Of a DNA stretch of 64,000 nucleotides, positions 32,076-39,936 are shown piece by piece. The stretch lies in contig NZ_JABBKX010000009.1 of the NCBI RefSeq assembly GCF_012927745.1, positions 62,001 to 126,000 on the forward strand, written 5' to 3'. The position numbers and the translations under genes were made by a program. Every line of letters begins with the position of its first letter. Position 1 is the stretch's first letter. Source of the DNA: Neoroseomonas marina (GTDB taxonomy: Bacteria > Pseudomonadota > Alphaproteobacteria > Acetobacterales > Acetobacteraceae). The notes beneath the pieces are model-generated. The model was not told where the DNA came from, did no database searches, and was given only the letters and a program-made list of their open reading frames with translations.

Positions 32076-32573
32076 ATGACCGACGGCTTCTTCGAGATCG
32101 GCGGGGAAGTGGCGTTCGACGCGCTGGCGCGCGCGCTTGGTGCTGCATTGTGCGAGATCTGCTCCGCCCCCACCATCGCCGTGGACGCCGAAGCGACGGA
32201 CGAGGGCGCGATCAAGGCGGCGCTCGAGGAAGCCTGGCACTCCGAACGGCCGTTCAGGTTCCTGATCCGCGGGCTGAACGACGCACGCCCGTTCGAGGTG
32301 CTCGAGCCCGTTTTCTTCGTGTGCCACGAGGCCGGCGCGACCTGCCGCGTGATCGTGGATGGACCGCAGGGCCGGCAGGCGGCCTATGCCAAGGCTGGAG
32401 GCACGATGCTCTGGATCGCCTTCCTCCTCACCGCGACGGGCGAGGTCCGGTATGGCCCCAACTCGACCCACCGCGCGCTGCAGGACGGCGTCGTGCCCAG
32501 CGTGTCCGACTGGGTCGACGCGGCCCAGGCCCTCGGCGAGGACCTGCCGCCGGTGATCCCGGCCCGGGCCTGA
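32076..32573 (+). CDS. Unrecognised 165-aa protein downstream of the S8 peptidase
   Basis: I do not recognise this family. The protein is acidic, with an N-terminal helical part (FDALARALGAALCEICS), a central segment with PVFFVCHEAGATCRVIVDG and a hydrophobic stretch GGTMLWIAFLLTATGEVRYG that could be a buried strand-helix unit rather than a membrane helix. It has four cysteines. It lies 115 nt after the peptidase stop on the same strand and is followed by a small hairpin with TTTT, so it probably closes the radical SAM operon. Confidence 0.7.
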   Translation: MTDGFFEIGGEVAFDALARALGAALCEICSAPTIAVDAEATDEGAIKAALEEAWHSERPFRFLIRGLNDARPFEVLEPVFFVCHEAGATCRVIVDGPQGRQAAYAKAGGTMLWIAFLLTATGEVRYGPNSTHRALQDGVVPSVSDWVDAAQALGEDLPPVIPARA

Positions 32574-32585
32574 GCCACAGCTGCC

Positions 32586-32604
32586 GCGGCCCGGGCCGCC
32601 TTTT
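32586..32604 (+). terminator. Short GC hairpin with T4 tail at the end of the radical SAM cluster
   Basis: GCGGC (32586-32590) pairs with GCCGC (32595-32599) around CCGG, followed by CTTTT. It lies 13 nt after the 165-aa gene's stop and abuts the convergent RND pump gene. The stem is short, so efficiency is uncertain. Confidence 0.4.
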
Positions 32605-35600
32605 CAGTCGGCGCCGAGCTGCGGCGCCACTGGCTGACCCGCACGGGACGCCCGTCGCCGCGCCAGCGCGCGGGCCACGATGTAGAAGACGGGCGTGAAC
32701 ACCAGGCCGAACACCGTCACGCCCAGCATCCCGTAGAAGACCGCGACACCGAGGCTCTGGCGCATTTCCGCGCCGGCGCCCGTCGCGATCGTCAGCGGCA
32801 ACACGCCGAGGATGAAGGCGAGGCTCGTCATCAGGATCGGACGCAGGCGCGTGCGTGCCGCCGCGACGGCCGCCTCCCAGCGGGTCATGCCCTCCTCTTC
32901 CGCCGCGCGCGCGAACTCCACGATCAGGATGGCGTTCTTCGCCGCCAGCCCGACGAGAACCACGAGCCCGACCTGCACCAGCACGTTGTTGTCGAGGCCG
33001 GCATGGCGCACGCCCAGCAGCGCCGCGAGCACCGACATCGGCGCAATCAGCACGATGGCGAGCGGCAACAGCCAGCTCTCGTACATCGCCGCCAGCACGA
33101 GGAAGACGAACACGACCGCGAGGCCGAAGGCGATGGGGGCCGTGTTGCCCACCAGCTTCTCCTGCAGCGCGATCTCCGTCCATTCGTAGCCGAAGCCCTC
33201 GGGGAGGTTCTCGGCCAGCACGCGTTCCATGATGGCGATCGCCTGGCCGGTCGAGATGCCCGGCGCCGCGGCGCCCTGCAACTCGACGGCGGGGAACAGG
33301 TTGTAGCGCGGCATCCGGTAGGGGCCGGACGTCTCATGGAATGTGGCGAGGCTGCCCAGCGGCACCATGGCACCGCCATCGCTGCGCGTGCGCAGCCGGG
33401 CGATGTCCTCGATGCCGGTGCGGTAGGGCGCATCCGCCTGCGCCGTGACGCGCCAGGTGCGCCCGAGCAGGTTGAAGTCGTTCACGAAGGCGGAGCCGAG
33501 GTACACGCCCATCGCCTCGTGCACCCGGCTGATCGGCACGCCGAGCATCTCGGCCCGGGAGCGATCGATATCGGTGCGGATCTGCGGCGTCGCGGTGTTG
33601 AACAGGCTGAACGCGAAGGCGATGCCCGGCGTCTGGTTGGCCGAGGCCATCACCGCATGCAGGGCGGCTTCCATCTCGCGCGGGCCGCGCCCGGCACGAT
33701 CCTGGATCATCAGCTTGAAGCCACCGCCCGTGCCGATGCCGGGCACCGAGGGCGGCGCCAGGACGAACACCATGGCATCCGGGTCGCCCATCAGGCGCCC
33801 CTGCAGGTCGGCGAGGATCCCGCCCATGGTCAGGTGCTGCGCGGCCCGGTCCTCGAACGGCTTCAGCGTCGCGAAGACCACGCCGGCATTCGGCGCGTTG
33901 GTGAAGGTTGCACCGTCGAAACCGACGAAGGCGACCGCGCTCTCGACCCCCGGCGTCGCCAGGATGGCGTCCGACGCCCGCCGGATCACGGCATCCGTCC
34001 GCGACAGATTGGCGCCCGGCGGCAGCTGGAAGGCCGCGATGAAGTAGCCGCGGTCGAGCGGGGGGATCAGCCCGGTCGGCGTCGAGGTGACGGTCCACCC
34101 CGTCGCGGCCAGCAGGCCGCCATAGACCAGCATGAGCAGCACCGGGATGCGGATCAGCCGGCGCGTGACCGCTCCGTAGCCGATCGACAGCCGATCAAAG
34201 AGACGATTGAAGCCACGGGCAAACGCCCCGAACGGACGCAGCAGCAGCGGCCGGGGACCGTGGTCGTGCCCGTGCGGCTTCAGCAGGATCGCCGCGAGCG
34301 CGGGCGACAGCGTGAGCGACACCAGCGCGGACAGCAGCGTCGCGACCGAGATCGTCACCGCGAACTGCTTGTAGAAGGTGCCGGAGATGCCCGTGATCAG
34401 CGCCGTCGGCACGAAGACGGCGACCAGCACCAGGGCGATGGCGATCAGCGCGAAGCCGACCTCGTCCATGGTCCGTCGCGCCGCCTCCAGGGGCGACAGG
34501 CCGGCCGTCATGTGCCGCTCGGCATTCTCGACCACCACGATGGCGTCGTCGACCACGATGCCAATGGCCAGGATCAGGCCGAACATGGTCAGCGTGTTCA
34601 GCGTGAAGCCGAGCATCAGCAGGATGGCGAAGGTGCCGACGATGGACACCGGGATGGCGAGCAGCGGGATCACCGCCGCCCGCCAATTCTGCAGGAACAG
34701 GATGACGACCAGCACGACGAGGACGATGGCTTCGGCGAAGGTGTGCAGGACCGCTTCCATGCTCTGCGCGATGAAGCGAGTCGGGTCGTAGACGATGCTG
34801 TAGCCGATGCCCGGCGGAAAGGATCGTGCGGCTTCCTCCATGGTCGTCCGCACGGCGGCGGCGGTCTGCAGCGCGTTGCTGCCCGGACGCTGGAACACGC
34901 CGATCGCCGTGGCGAGGCGGTTGTTCAGCAGCGCGTTCACCGTGTAGTCGGCCGCACCGATCTCGATCCGCGCGACGTCGCGCAGCCGGAGCGGAGCTCC
35001 GTGCTCGCCGGTCGCGATGATCTGCTCGCCGAAGGCTTCCGGCGTGGCCAGCCGGCCCTGGGTGAGGACCGAGAGCTCGAAGGCGCCGGCGGCGTCGGTG
35101 CGCGGGGCCTGGCCGAGCGCGCCCGCGGCCACCTGGACGTTGGCCCGGCGGAGCGCGTCGACCACCTCGCCCGCGGTCAGCCCGCGCGCCGAGATCCGGT
35201 CGGGGTCGAGCCACACCCGCATCGCATAGTCGCGCGCGCCGAAGACCTGCGCGTCACCGACACCGTCGATGCGCGCCAGCCGATCCTTGATGTTCAGCGT
35301 CGCGTAGTTGGAGATGTACTCGTGGTCGCGGCTGCCGTCCGGCGAGGTGACGTGCACCACCATCAGGAAGTCCGGCGACGCCTTGCGCACCGTGATGCCG
35401 AGGCGCCGGACCTCTTCTGGCAGGCGGGGCTCCGCCACGGCCACGCGATTCTGCACCAGCACCTGCGCCTGGTCGGCATCCACGCCCTGACGGAACACCA
35501 CCGTGACCGTGAGCCGCCCGTCGCCGGTCGACTGCGACGACACGTAGAGCATGCCGTCGACCCCGTTGACCTCCTGCTCGATCGGGCCCGCCACCGTTTC

Positions 35601-35780
35601 GGCGATGGTCTCGGCCGAGGCGCCCGGATAGGCCGCGGTGATGGTCACGCTGGGCGGGGCGATCTCCGGATACTCCGAGATCGGAAGGCGGAACGCGGCA
35701 ATCGCGCCGACCAGCGTGATAGCGATGGAGATCACCGCCGCGAAGACGGGCCGGTCGATGAAGAAGCGAGCGAGGCGCAT
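32604..35780 (-). CDS. RND multidrug efflux pump, inner-membrane subunit (AcrB/MexB, HAE1 type)
   Basis: This 1058-aa protein has full HAE1 length, with the N-terminal helix (ARFFIDRPVFAAVISIAITLVGAIAAFRLPISEYPEIAPPSV), two large periplasmic loops and twelve expected membrane helices. The proton-relay pair GIVVDDAIVVVEN is present in the fourth helix. It exports drugs or toxic compounds by proton antiport with a periplasmic adaptor and an outer-membrane channel. The adaptor gene lies upstream on the same strand (71-nt gap). No outer-membrane factor gene is in the window, so the pump probably uses one encoded elsewhere. Confidence 0.96.
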   Translation of the reverse strand: MRLARFFIDRPVFAAVISIAITLVGAIAAFRLPISEYPEIAPPSVTITAAYPGASAETIAETVAGPIEQEVNGVDGMLYVSSQSTGDGRLTVTVVFRQGVDADQAQVLVQNRVAVAEPRLPEEVRRLGITVRKASPDFLMVVHVTSPDGSRDHEYISNYATLNIKDRLARIDGVGDAQVFGARDYAMRVWLDPDRISARGLTAGEVVDALRRANVQVAAGALGQAPRTDAAGAFELSVLTQGRLATPEAFGEQIIATGEHGAPLRLRDVARIEIGAADYTVNALLNNRLATAIGVFQRPGSNALQTAAAVRTTMEEAARSFPPGIGYSIVYDPTRFIAQSMEAVLHTFAEAIVLVVLVVILFLQNWRAAVIPLLAIPVSIVGTFAILLMLGFTLNTLTMFGLILAIGIVVDDAIVVVENAERHMTAGLSPLEAARRTMDEVGFALIAIALVLVAVFVPTALITGISGTFYKQFAVTISVATLLSALVSLTLSPALAAILLKPHGHDHGPRPLLLRPFGAFARGFNRLFDRLSIGYGAVTRRLIRIPVLLMLVYGGLLAATGWTVTSTPTGLIPPLDRGYFIAAFQLPPGANLSRTDAVIRRASDAILATPGVESAVAFVGFDGATFTNAPNAGVVFATLKPFEDRAAQHLTMGGILADLQGRLMGDPDAMVFVLAPPSVPGIGTGGGFKLMIQDRAGRGPREMEAALHAVMASANQTPGIAFAFSLFNTATPQIRTDIDRSRAEMLGVPISRVHEAMGVYLGSAFVNDFNLLGRTWRVTAQADAPYRTGIEDIARLRTRSDGGAMVPLGSLATFHETSGPYRMPRYNLFPAVELQGAAAPGISTGQAIAIMERVLAENLPEGFGYEWTEIALQEKLVGNTAPIAFGLAVVFVFLVLAAMYESWLLPLAIVLIAPMSVLAALLGVRHAGLDNNVLVQVGLVVLVGLAAKNAILIVEFARAAEEEGMTRWEAAVAAARTRLRPILMTSLAFILGVLPLTIATGAGAEMRQSLGVAVFYGMLGVTVFGLVFTPVFYIVARALARRRASRAGQPVAPQLGAD

Positions 35781-35851
35781 CTGGGCGAGCCTTCGGCGTC
35801 ACCGCGCGGCGGCGCGCGGTCGGGTTTGCGGGAACTGAAGGACGGTCTGGG

Positions 35852-37027
35852 CTAGTCGGCCGCCGCGAGCGGGCTTGGCCCGATGCGCCCCTGCTCGGCC
35901 GTCACGCGGGAGCCCGGCCGGGCGCGATGCAGGCCACCGATGATGACCCGGTCATCCGGCGCGAGCCCGCTGCGTACCACCCGCAGCCCGTCGGCCAGCG
36001 GACCCAGTCGCACCTGGCGCGGCGTGACGGTGCCGTCGGCGGCGACCGTCAGCACCATGCGCCCGGCCTGGTCGGCCATCACCGCCGCGTCCGGCACCAG
36101 CAAGGCGGGCGCCTGGCCGGACGACAGCCGCAGGCGGGCGAAGCTGCCGGGCGTCAGGAACATGTCCGCATTCGCCACCACCGCCCGGGCCCGAATGGTG
36201 CCGCTGCGCGGATCGAAGACGCTGTCGACGAAGTCGACATGGCCCTCGCGGGAGAACTCGGGCTCGTCCAGCAGGCGGAGCTGCACGGGAAGGCGACCGT
36301 CGCGCAGCCCGCCCTGGGCCGCGCGCGCCTGGCGGAGATACTCCGCCTCGCTCGCGTCGAAGGTGATGTAGACGGGGTCGAGCGCGACCAGCGTCGTCAG
36401 CAGCGTCTGTCCGGCCTGCACCAGGTTCCCGGCATCGACGCGCCGGTCGCTGATGCGGCCGGACCGCGGAGCGCGGATCTCCGTGAAATCCAGATCGAGG
36501 GCCGCCTGGCGCTCCGCGGCACGCGCCGCAGCCAGGCCGGCCTGCGCCTCGCGCAGCGCCGCACGGCGCGAATCGAGCTCCGCCTGCGGCGCGATGCGAC
36601 TTGCCGCGAGGGGCTCGTAGCGCGCGACCTGCTGCTCGGCGAGCAGCAGCCGCGCCTCGTTGCGCGCGACTTCGGCCCGCGCGGTCTCGAGGGCGATGCG
36701 GAACGGCCGCTGGTCGATGGTAAAGAGCAGGTCGCCGGCGCGGACCAGCGCGCCGTCGGTGAAATGCACCGCGTCCACCTGCCCGGACACCCGGGCGCGC
36801 AGTTCCACCCGCGCGGAGGGTTCGACCCGCCCCGTATGTTCCTGCCATTCCGTCACCGCGCGGGCCAGTGGCGCGGCCACGGTGACGGGCGGTGGCGCCG
36901 GCTGGGCCAGGGCGACCGGCGCCACAGCGGTCAGCGCGGCACCCATGGCAGCGCCCTGCACGCGGGCCAGCCATGTCGTCCAGAGGCTCGCAGCCTGCTC
37001 AGGGACCTTGCGCATGTGGGAGGCCAC
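35852..37027 (-). CDS. RND efflux periplasmic adaptor subunit (AcrA/MexA type)
   Basis: This 391-aa adaptor has an N-terminal export region (GAAMGAALTAVAPVALAQPAPP), a split barrel-sandwich hybrid domain (VELRARVSGQVDAVHFTDGALVRAGDLLFTIDQRPF and FTEIRAPRSGRISDRRVDAGNLVQAGQ), an alpha-hairpin rich in Ala/Arg/Glu between them, and a beta-barrel. The GTG at 37027 has GGAG seven nucleotides upstream and is preferred over the ATG at 37015. It is the first gene of the pump operon, divergent from the TetR gene across 120 bp that contain a paired operator-like sequence. Confidence 0.94.
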   Translation of the reverse strand: MASHMRKVPEQAASLWTTWLARVQGAAMGAALTAVAPVALAQPAPPPVTVAAPLARAVTEWQEHTGRVEPSARVELRARVSGQVDAVHFTDGALVRAGDLLFTIDQRPFRIALETARAEVARNEARLLLAEQQVARYEPLAASRIAPQAELDSRRAALREAQAGLAAARAAERQAALDLDFTEIRAPRSGRISDRRVDAGNLVQAGQTLLTTLVALDPVYITFDASEAEYLRQARAAQGGLRDGRLPVQLRLLDEPEFSREGHVDFVDSVFDPRSGTIRARAVVANADMFLTPGSFARLRLSSGQAPALLVPDAAVMADQAGRMVLTVAADGTVTPRQVRLGPLADGLRVVRSGLAPDDRVIIGGLHRARPGSRVTAEQGRIGPSPLAAAD

Positions 37028-37046
37028 GGCCTATCTCCAGAGATGT

Positions 37047-37091
37047 TACCGACCGGTTCGTCTCATCGTTACGTAGAGTGACCGGTCGGTA
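37047..37091. promoter_or_regulatory. Paired TetR-type operator between pump operon and tetR gene
   Basis: TACCGACCGGT (37047-37057) and ACCGGTCGGTA (37081-37091) are perfect 11-bp inverted copies separated by 23 nt. Each arm itself contains the palindrome ACCGGT, so the two arms may be separate sites. The position, within the divergent promoter region of a TetR gene and its likely target, fits a repressor operator. Confidence 0.7.
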
Positions 37092-37147
37092 TCATCAAGT
37101 GACTTTTTTGTGCGACGCAACGATTGTGCAGAGGAGGTCGGTCACCG

Positions 37148-37744
37148 ATGCCCAGCGACGTCAGTGCCAAGCCCCGGGCCGCCGAGCGGATCCAGGAAGC
37201 CGCGCGTGGACTGTTCGAACGCCAGGGCATTCGCGCGACCGGCGTGGAGGAGGTCTGTCGCGTCGCCGGCGCGACGAAGATGAGCCTCTACCGCGCCTAC
37301 CCCAGCAAGGACGCTCTCGTCGCTGCAATTCTTGCGGAGGACGCGGCGGAACATGAGGCCTGGGTCGAGGAATCGCTGGCCGCCGCGAAGGATGCGGAGG
37401 GCCGGCTGCGGGCGCTGATCGAGGCCACCGCGGTCGAGGTCGCCGAGCCCGGCGTCTGCGGCTGTCCCATGCTGCTCGCGCAGGCGGAATTCCGCGATCC
37501 GTGTCATCCTACGCACAAGGTGGTGGTCGACTTCAAGCAGGGCTGCCGGGACCGCATCCGCACCCTCGCCGTGGAGGCCGGCGCCGGTGATCCCGACGCG
37601 TTGGCCGACGAGCTCGCGCTCGTCATCGAAGGGGCGATCGCCGCCCGAAGCTACCTCGGCGAGGCGCGCGCCGCCGAGGCCCTGCGCCGCTGCGGCGCGG
37701 CGCTGATCGGCGCCGCGCTCCCGCATCGCGCGGCCCGGCGGTAG
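37148..37744 (+). CDS. TetR-family transcriptional regulator
   Basis: This 198-aa regulator has the N-terminal HTH (RIQEAARGLFERQGIRATGVEEVCRVAGATKMSLYRAYPSKDALV) typical of TetR proteins and a helical ligand-binding C-terminal domain with Cys-containing segments (GVCGCPMLLAQAEF). The ATG at 37148 is preceded by GAGGAGG; the frame could open at 37124. It is divergent from the RND pump operon and most likely represses it, released by a pump substrate. The paired 11-bp sites at 37047-37091 are the likely operators. Confidence 0.93.
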   Translation: MPSDVSAKPRAAERIQEAARGLFERQGIRATGVEEVCRVAGATKMSLYRAYPSKDALVAAILAEDAAEHEAWVEESLAAAKDAEGRLRALIEATAVEVAEPGVCGCPMLLAQAEFRDPCHPTHKVVVDFKQGCRDRIRTLAVEAGAGDPDALADELALVIEGAIAARSYLGEARAAEALRRCGAALIGAALPHRAARR

Positions 37745-38032
37745 CCGGCGGACGGAACCGGACGGCCAACGTCTCGCCAGGCGCATCGGGTCGGGCCGAC
37801 GACGCGACGCCGGGGATGCAGGCGGCGATTGCCGCCGTGCCGGGCCCGGCGGCGGCGAAAGGGGAGATCGGGGGCGACATCGGTCCCGACGACCTTGCGC
37901 TGTCGGTGACCGGACGCCGGCGGCGACCCTCTCTGCCGTCGCCGTCGCCCCGATGTGCCGCCTTGTCGGCACCGCCGTCGAATGCAAGGGATAGACGGTG
38001 CAGCCGGCGCGACTTGCCGGACCGATGGCGGG

Positions 38033-39259
38033 ATGGAAACGACATTGAAGGTGCCTCTCTGGGCCAGCGCCCTCGCTGGAACCCTTCTCGTTCAGACCGT
38101 TTGCGCCTTCACGAGCATCTCTCTGCCCATCCTCGGCCCGCCGCTGATGGAACGCGCCGGGCTTCCGCCTGAAGGCATCGGCGCGGTGTCGGCGCTCTCC
38201 TCGCTCGGCATCTGCTGGTTCCTCGCGAGCGGAGGGCCGATGCTGAATCGCTTCGGCGCCGTCCGCACGCTGCAGATCGGCATGGGCTGCATGGGCCTCG
38301 GCCTGTTGATGCTGGCGTCGCCGCTGGGCCTCGTCGGGTTGGTCGGCGCGCTCGCGGTTGGCTTCGGCAACGGGCCGAATACGCCCGCGGGCAGCCAGAT
38401 CCTCATCCGCTCCGCGCCCCCGGGCCACCGCACGCTCATCTTCTCCATCAAGCAGGCCGGTGTGCCGCTGGGCGGTGCCCTCGCCGGACTGACCGCTGCC
38501 CCTTTTGTCGTCGCGCATGGGGTAACGGCGACGCTCGGGGTCCTCGTCGCGCTGCTCGCGCTGTGCAGCATCGCGATCCAGCCGCTGCGCAGGACGCTCG
38601 AGAAGGACGGCGATGCGGCACCAGGGCCCGGATGGGCCAGGGCGCTCGTGCAGCCCGCCGAGGTCGTGCGCTGCGTCGCGGCCCTTCGGTCGCATCCGAG
38701 CCTGCCGATGCTGACCGCGGTGGGGGCCTCCTACTCGCTCATGCAGGCCTGCCTGACGGCCTTCACCGCGACCTTCGTCTATACGCGACACGGGATGTCC
38801 CTGACCGAGGCCGGCCAGGTCGTGGCCGTGATGCTGGTGTCGAGCATGTGCGGCCGGATCGCACTGGGCTGGCTGGCGGACCGGCTGGGCAACGCGCTGC
38901 GCCACCTCGGCATCCAGGCCGTGCTGTCGGCGCTGTCCGTCGCGCTGCTCGTGGCCGTCGACGGCGGATCACCGCATCTGCTGTATCTGTCAGCCGCGCT
39001 CGCAGGCTTCACGGCGATCGGCTGGAACGGCGTCCACATCGCGGAACTCGCCAGGGTCGCTCCGCTGTCGCTCGTCAGCAGCGTGACCTCGGCCTCCAGC
39101 CTGTTCGGCTTCGTGGCGTCGGTCTGCGGTCCGCTCGTCTTCATGGCGATCGTCGCGGCGGGCGCGCGGTACGAAACGGCCTTCCTCGCGATGGCGGCAC
39201 AGTTGGCCTGCGTCGGACTGTTGTGCCTGCTCGGCGACGGCCGTCGCCGGGTGGGCTGA
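38033..39259 (+). CDS. Major facilitator superfamily transporter
   Basis: This 408-aa protein has about twelve hydrophobic segments. The MFS loop between helices 8 and 9 reads CGRIALGWLADRLGN, and a segment QAGVPLGGALAGL in helix 5 resembles the antiporter/symporter motif. The ATG at 38033 follows a G-rich stretch. It stands alone between the TetR gene and the convergent Lrp gene, leaving 5 bp to the latter's stop. The 288 bp upstream (37745-38032) hold no supported gene. The substrate is unknown; a small organic anion or drug are both possible. Confidence 0.9.
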   Translation: METTLKVPLWASALAGTLLVQTVCAFTSISLPILGPPLMERAGLPPEGIGAVSALSSLGICWFLASGGPMLNRFGAVRTLQIGMGCMGLGLLMLASPLGLVGLVGALAVGFGNGPNTPAGSQILIRSAPPGHRTLIFSIKQAGVPLGGALAGLTAAPFVVAHGVTATLGVLVALLALCSIAIQPLRRTLEKDGDAAPGPGWARALVQPAEVVRCVAALRSHPSLPMLTAVGASYSLMQACLTAFTATFVYTRHGMSLTEAGQVVAVMLVSSMCGRIALGWLADRLGNALRHLGIQAVLSALSVALLVAVDGGSPHLLYLSAALAGFTAIGWNGVHIAELARVAPLSLVSSVTSASSLFGFVASVCGPLVFMAIVAAGARYETAFLAMAAQLACVGLLCLLGDGRRRVG

Positions 39260-39264
39260 CGCGC

Positions 39265-39867
39265 CTACTCGGTCTTGCGTCGCGCCGATCCCCGGGGCGG
39301 CTTCCTCCGGGGTGCTGGGTCACCCACGGCTTCGCTGCCGCGCAGATGCGCCGTGGGCAGCGCCGTCGTGTATTTCACCTGGTCGAGCGCGAAGGACGAC
39401 CGCAGGTTGGCCACGCCGGGGATCGTCGTGAGGTGGTCCACGACGAAGCGGTGATACTGCGCCAGATCCTCGACGACGACGCGCAGCAGGTAATCCGCGT
39501 CGCCGCTCATCAGGTAGCACTCCATCACCTCCGGCCGCCGCGCGATGCGGTTCTGGAAGGCGCGCAGCGCGGCCTCGTTCTGCTTCTCGAGCGTGACCTG
39601 CACGAAGACATTCACCGTGAGGCCGAGCGCGGCGGGATCGATCACGGCGACGGAGCGCTGGATCACGCCGGTCTTGCGCAGCTCATCGAGCCGTCGCCAG
39701 CAGGAGGAGGTTGTGGCGCCAGCCGCCTCGGCGAGTTCGGCGAGGCCGATGTCGCTGTCCTTCTGCATCAGCTCGATCAGGCGGATGCTCAGCGGATCCA
39801 GTTCGGTCGAAGTAGTTTTCCGTGAAATGGCTTCTCTCCGAAGAATCTTCGCGAATCTGGCGCGCAT
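39265..39867 (-). CDS. Lrp/AsnC-family transcriptional regulator
   Basis: This 200-aa protein has an AsnC-type HTH (IRLIELMQKDSDIGLAELAEAAGATTSSCWRRLDELRKTGVI) and a RAM effector domain (VNVFVQVTLEKQ to ECYLMSGDADYLLRVVVED). It is longer than usual because of a basic C-terminal tail (PAPRRKPPRGSARRKTE) and about 20 extra N-terminal residues, so the true start could be later, but no better start codon is visible. It is divergent from the transketolase-like gene at 39937 with only 69 bp between, so it probably controls that gene in response to an amino acid. Confidence 0.92.
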   Translation of the reverse strand: MRARFAKILRREAISRKTTSTELDPLSIRLIELMQKDSDIGLAELAEAAGATTSSCWRRLDELRKTGVIQRSVAVIDPAALGLTVNVFVQVTLEKQNEAALRAFQNRIARRPEVMECYLMSGDADYLLRVVVEDLAQYHRFVVDHLTTIPGVANLRSSFALDQVKYTTALPTAHLRGSEAVGDPAPRRKPPRGSARRKTE

Positions 39868-39936
39868 TCCGGCAACTTTGCAAGCCCGTGGCGGACCGCA
39901 TCCCCTAGCCTGACCGCGTCAGGACACGAGGACACG

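Noticed and set aside
33003-35855. 950-codon plus-strand open frame
   Set aside because: Antisense to the RND pump gene; His/Arg/Asp-rich mirror frame with no domain.
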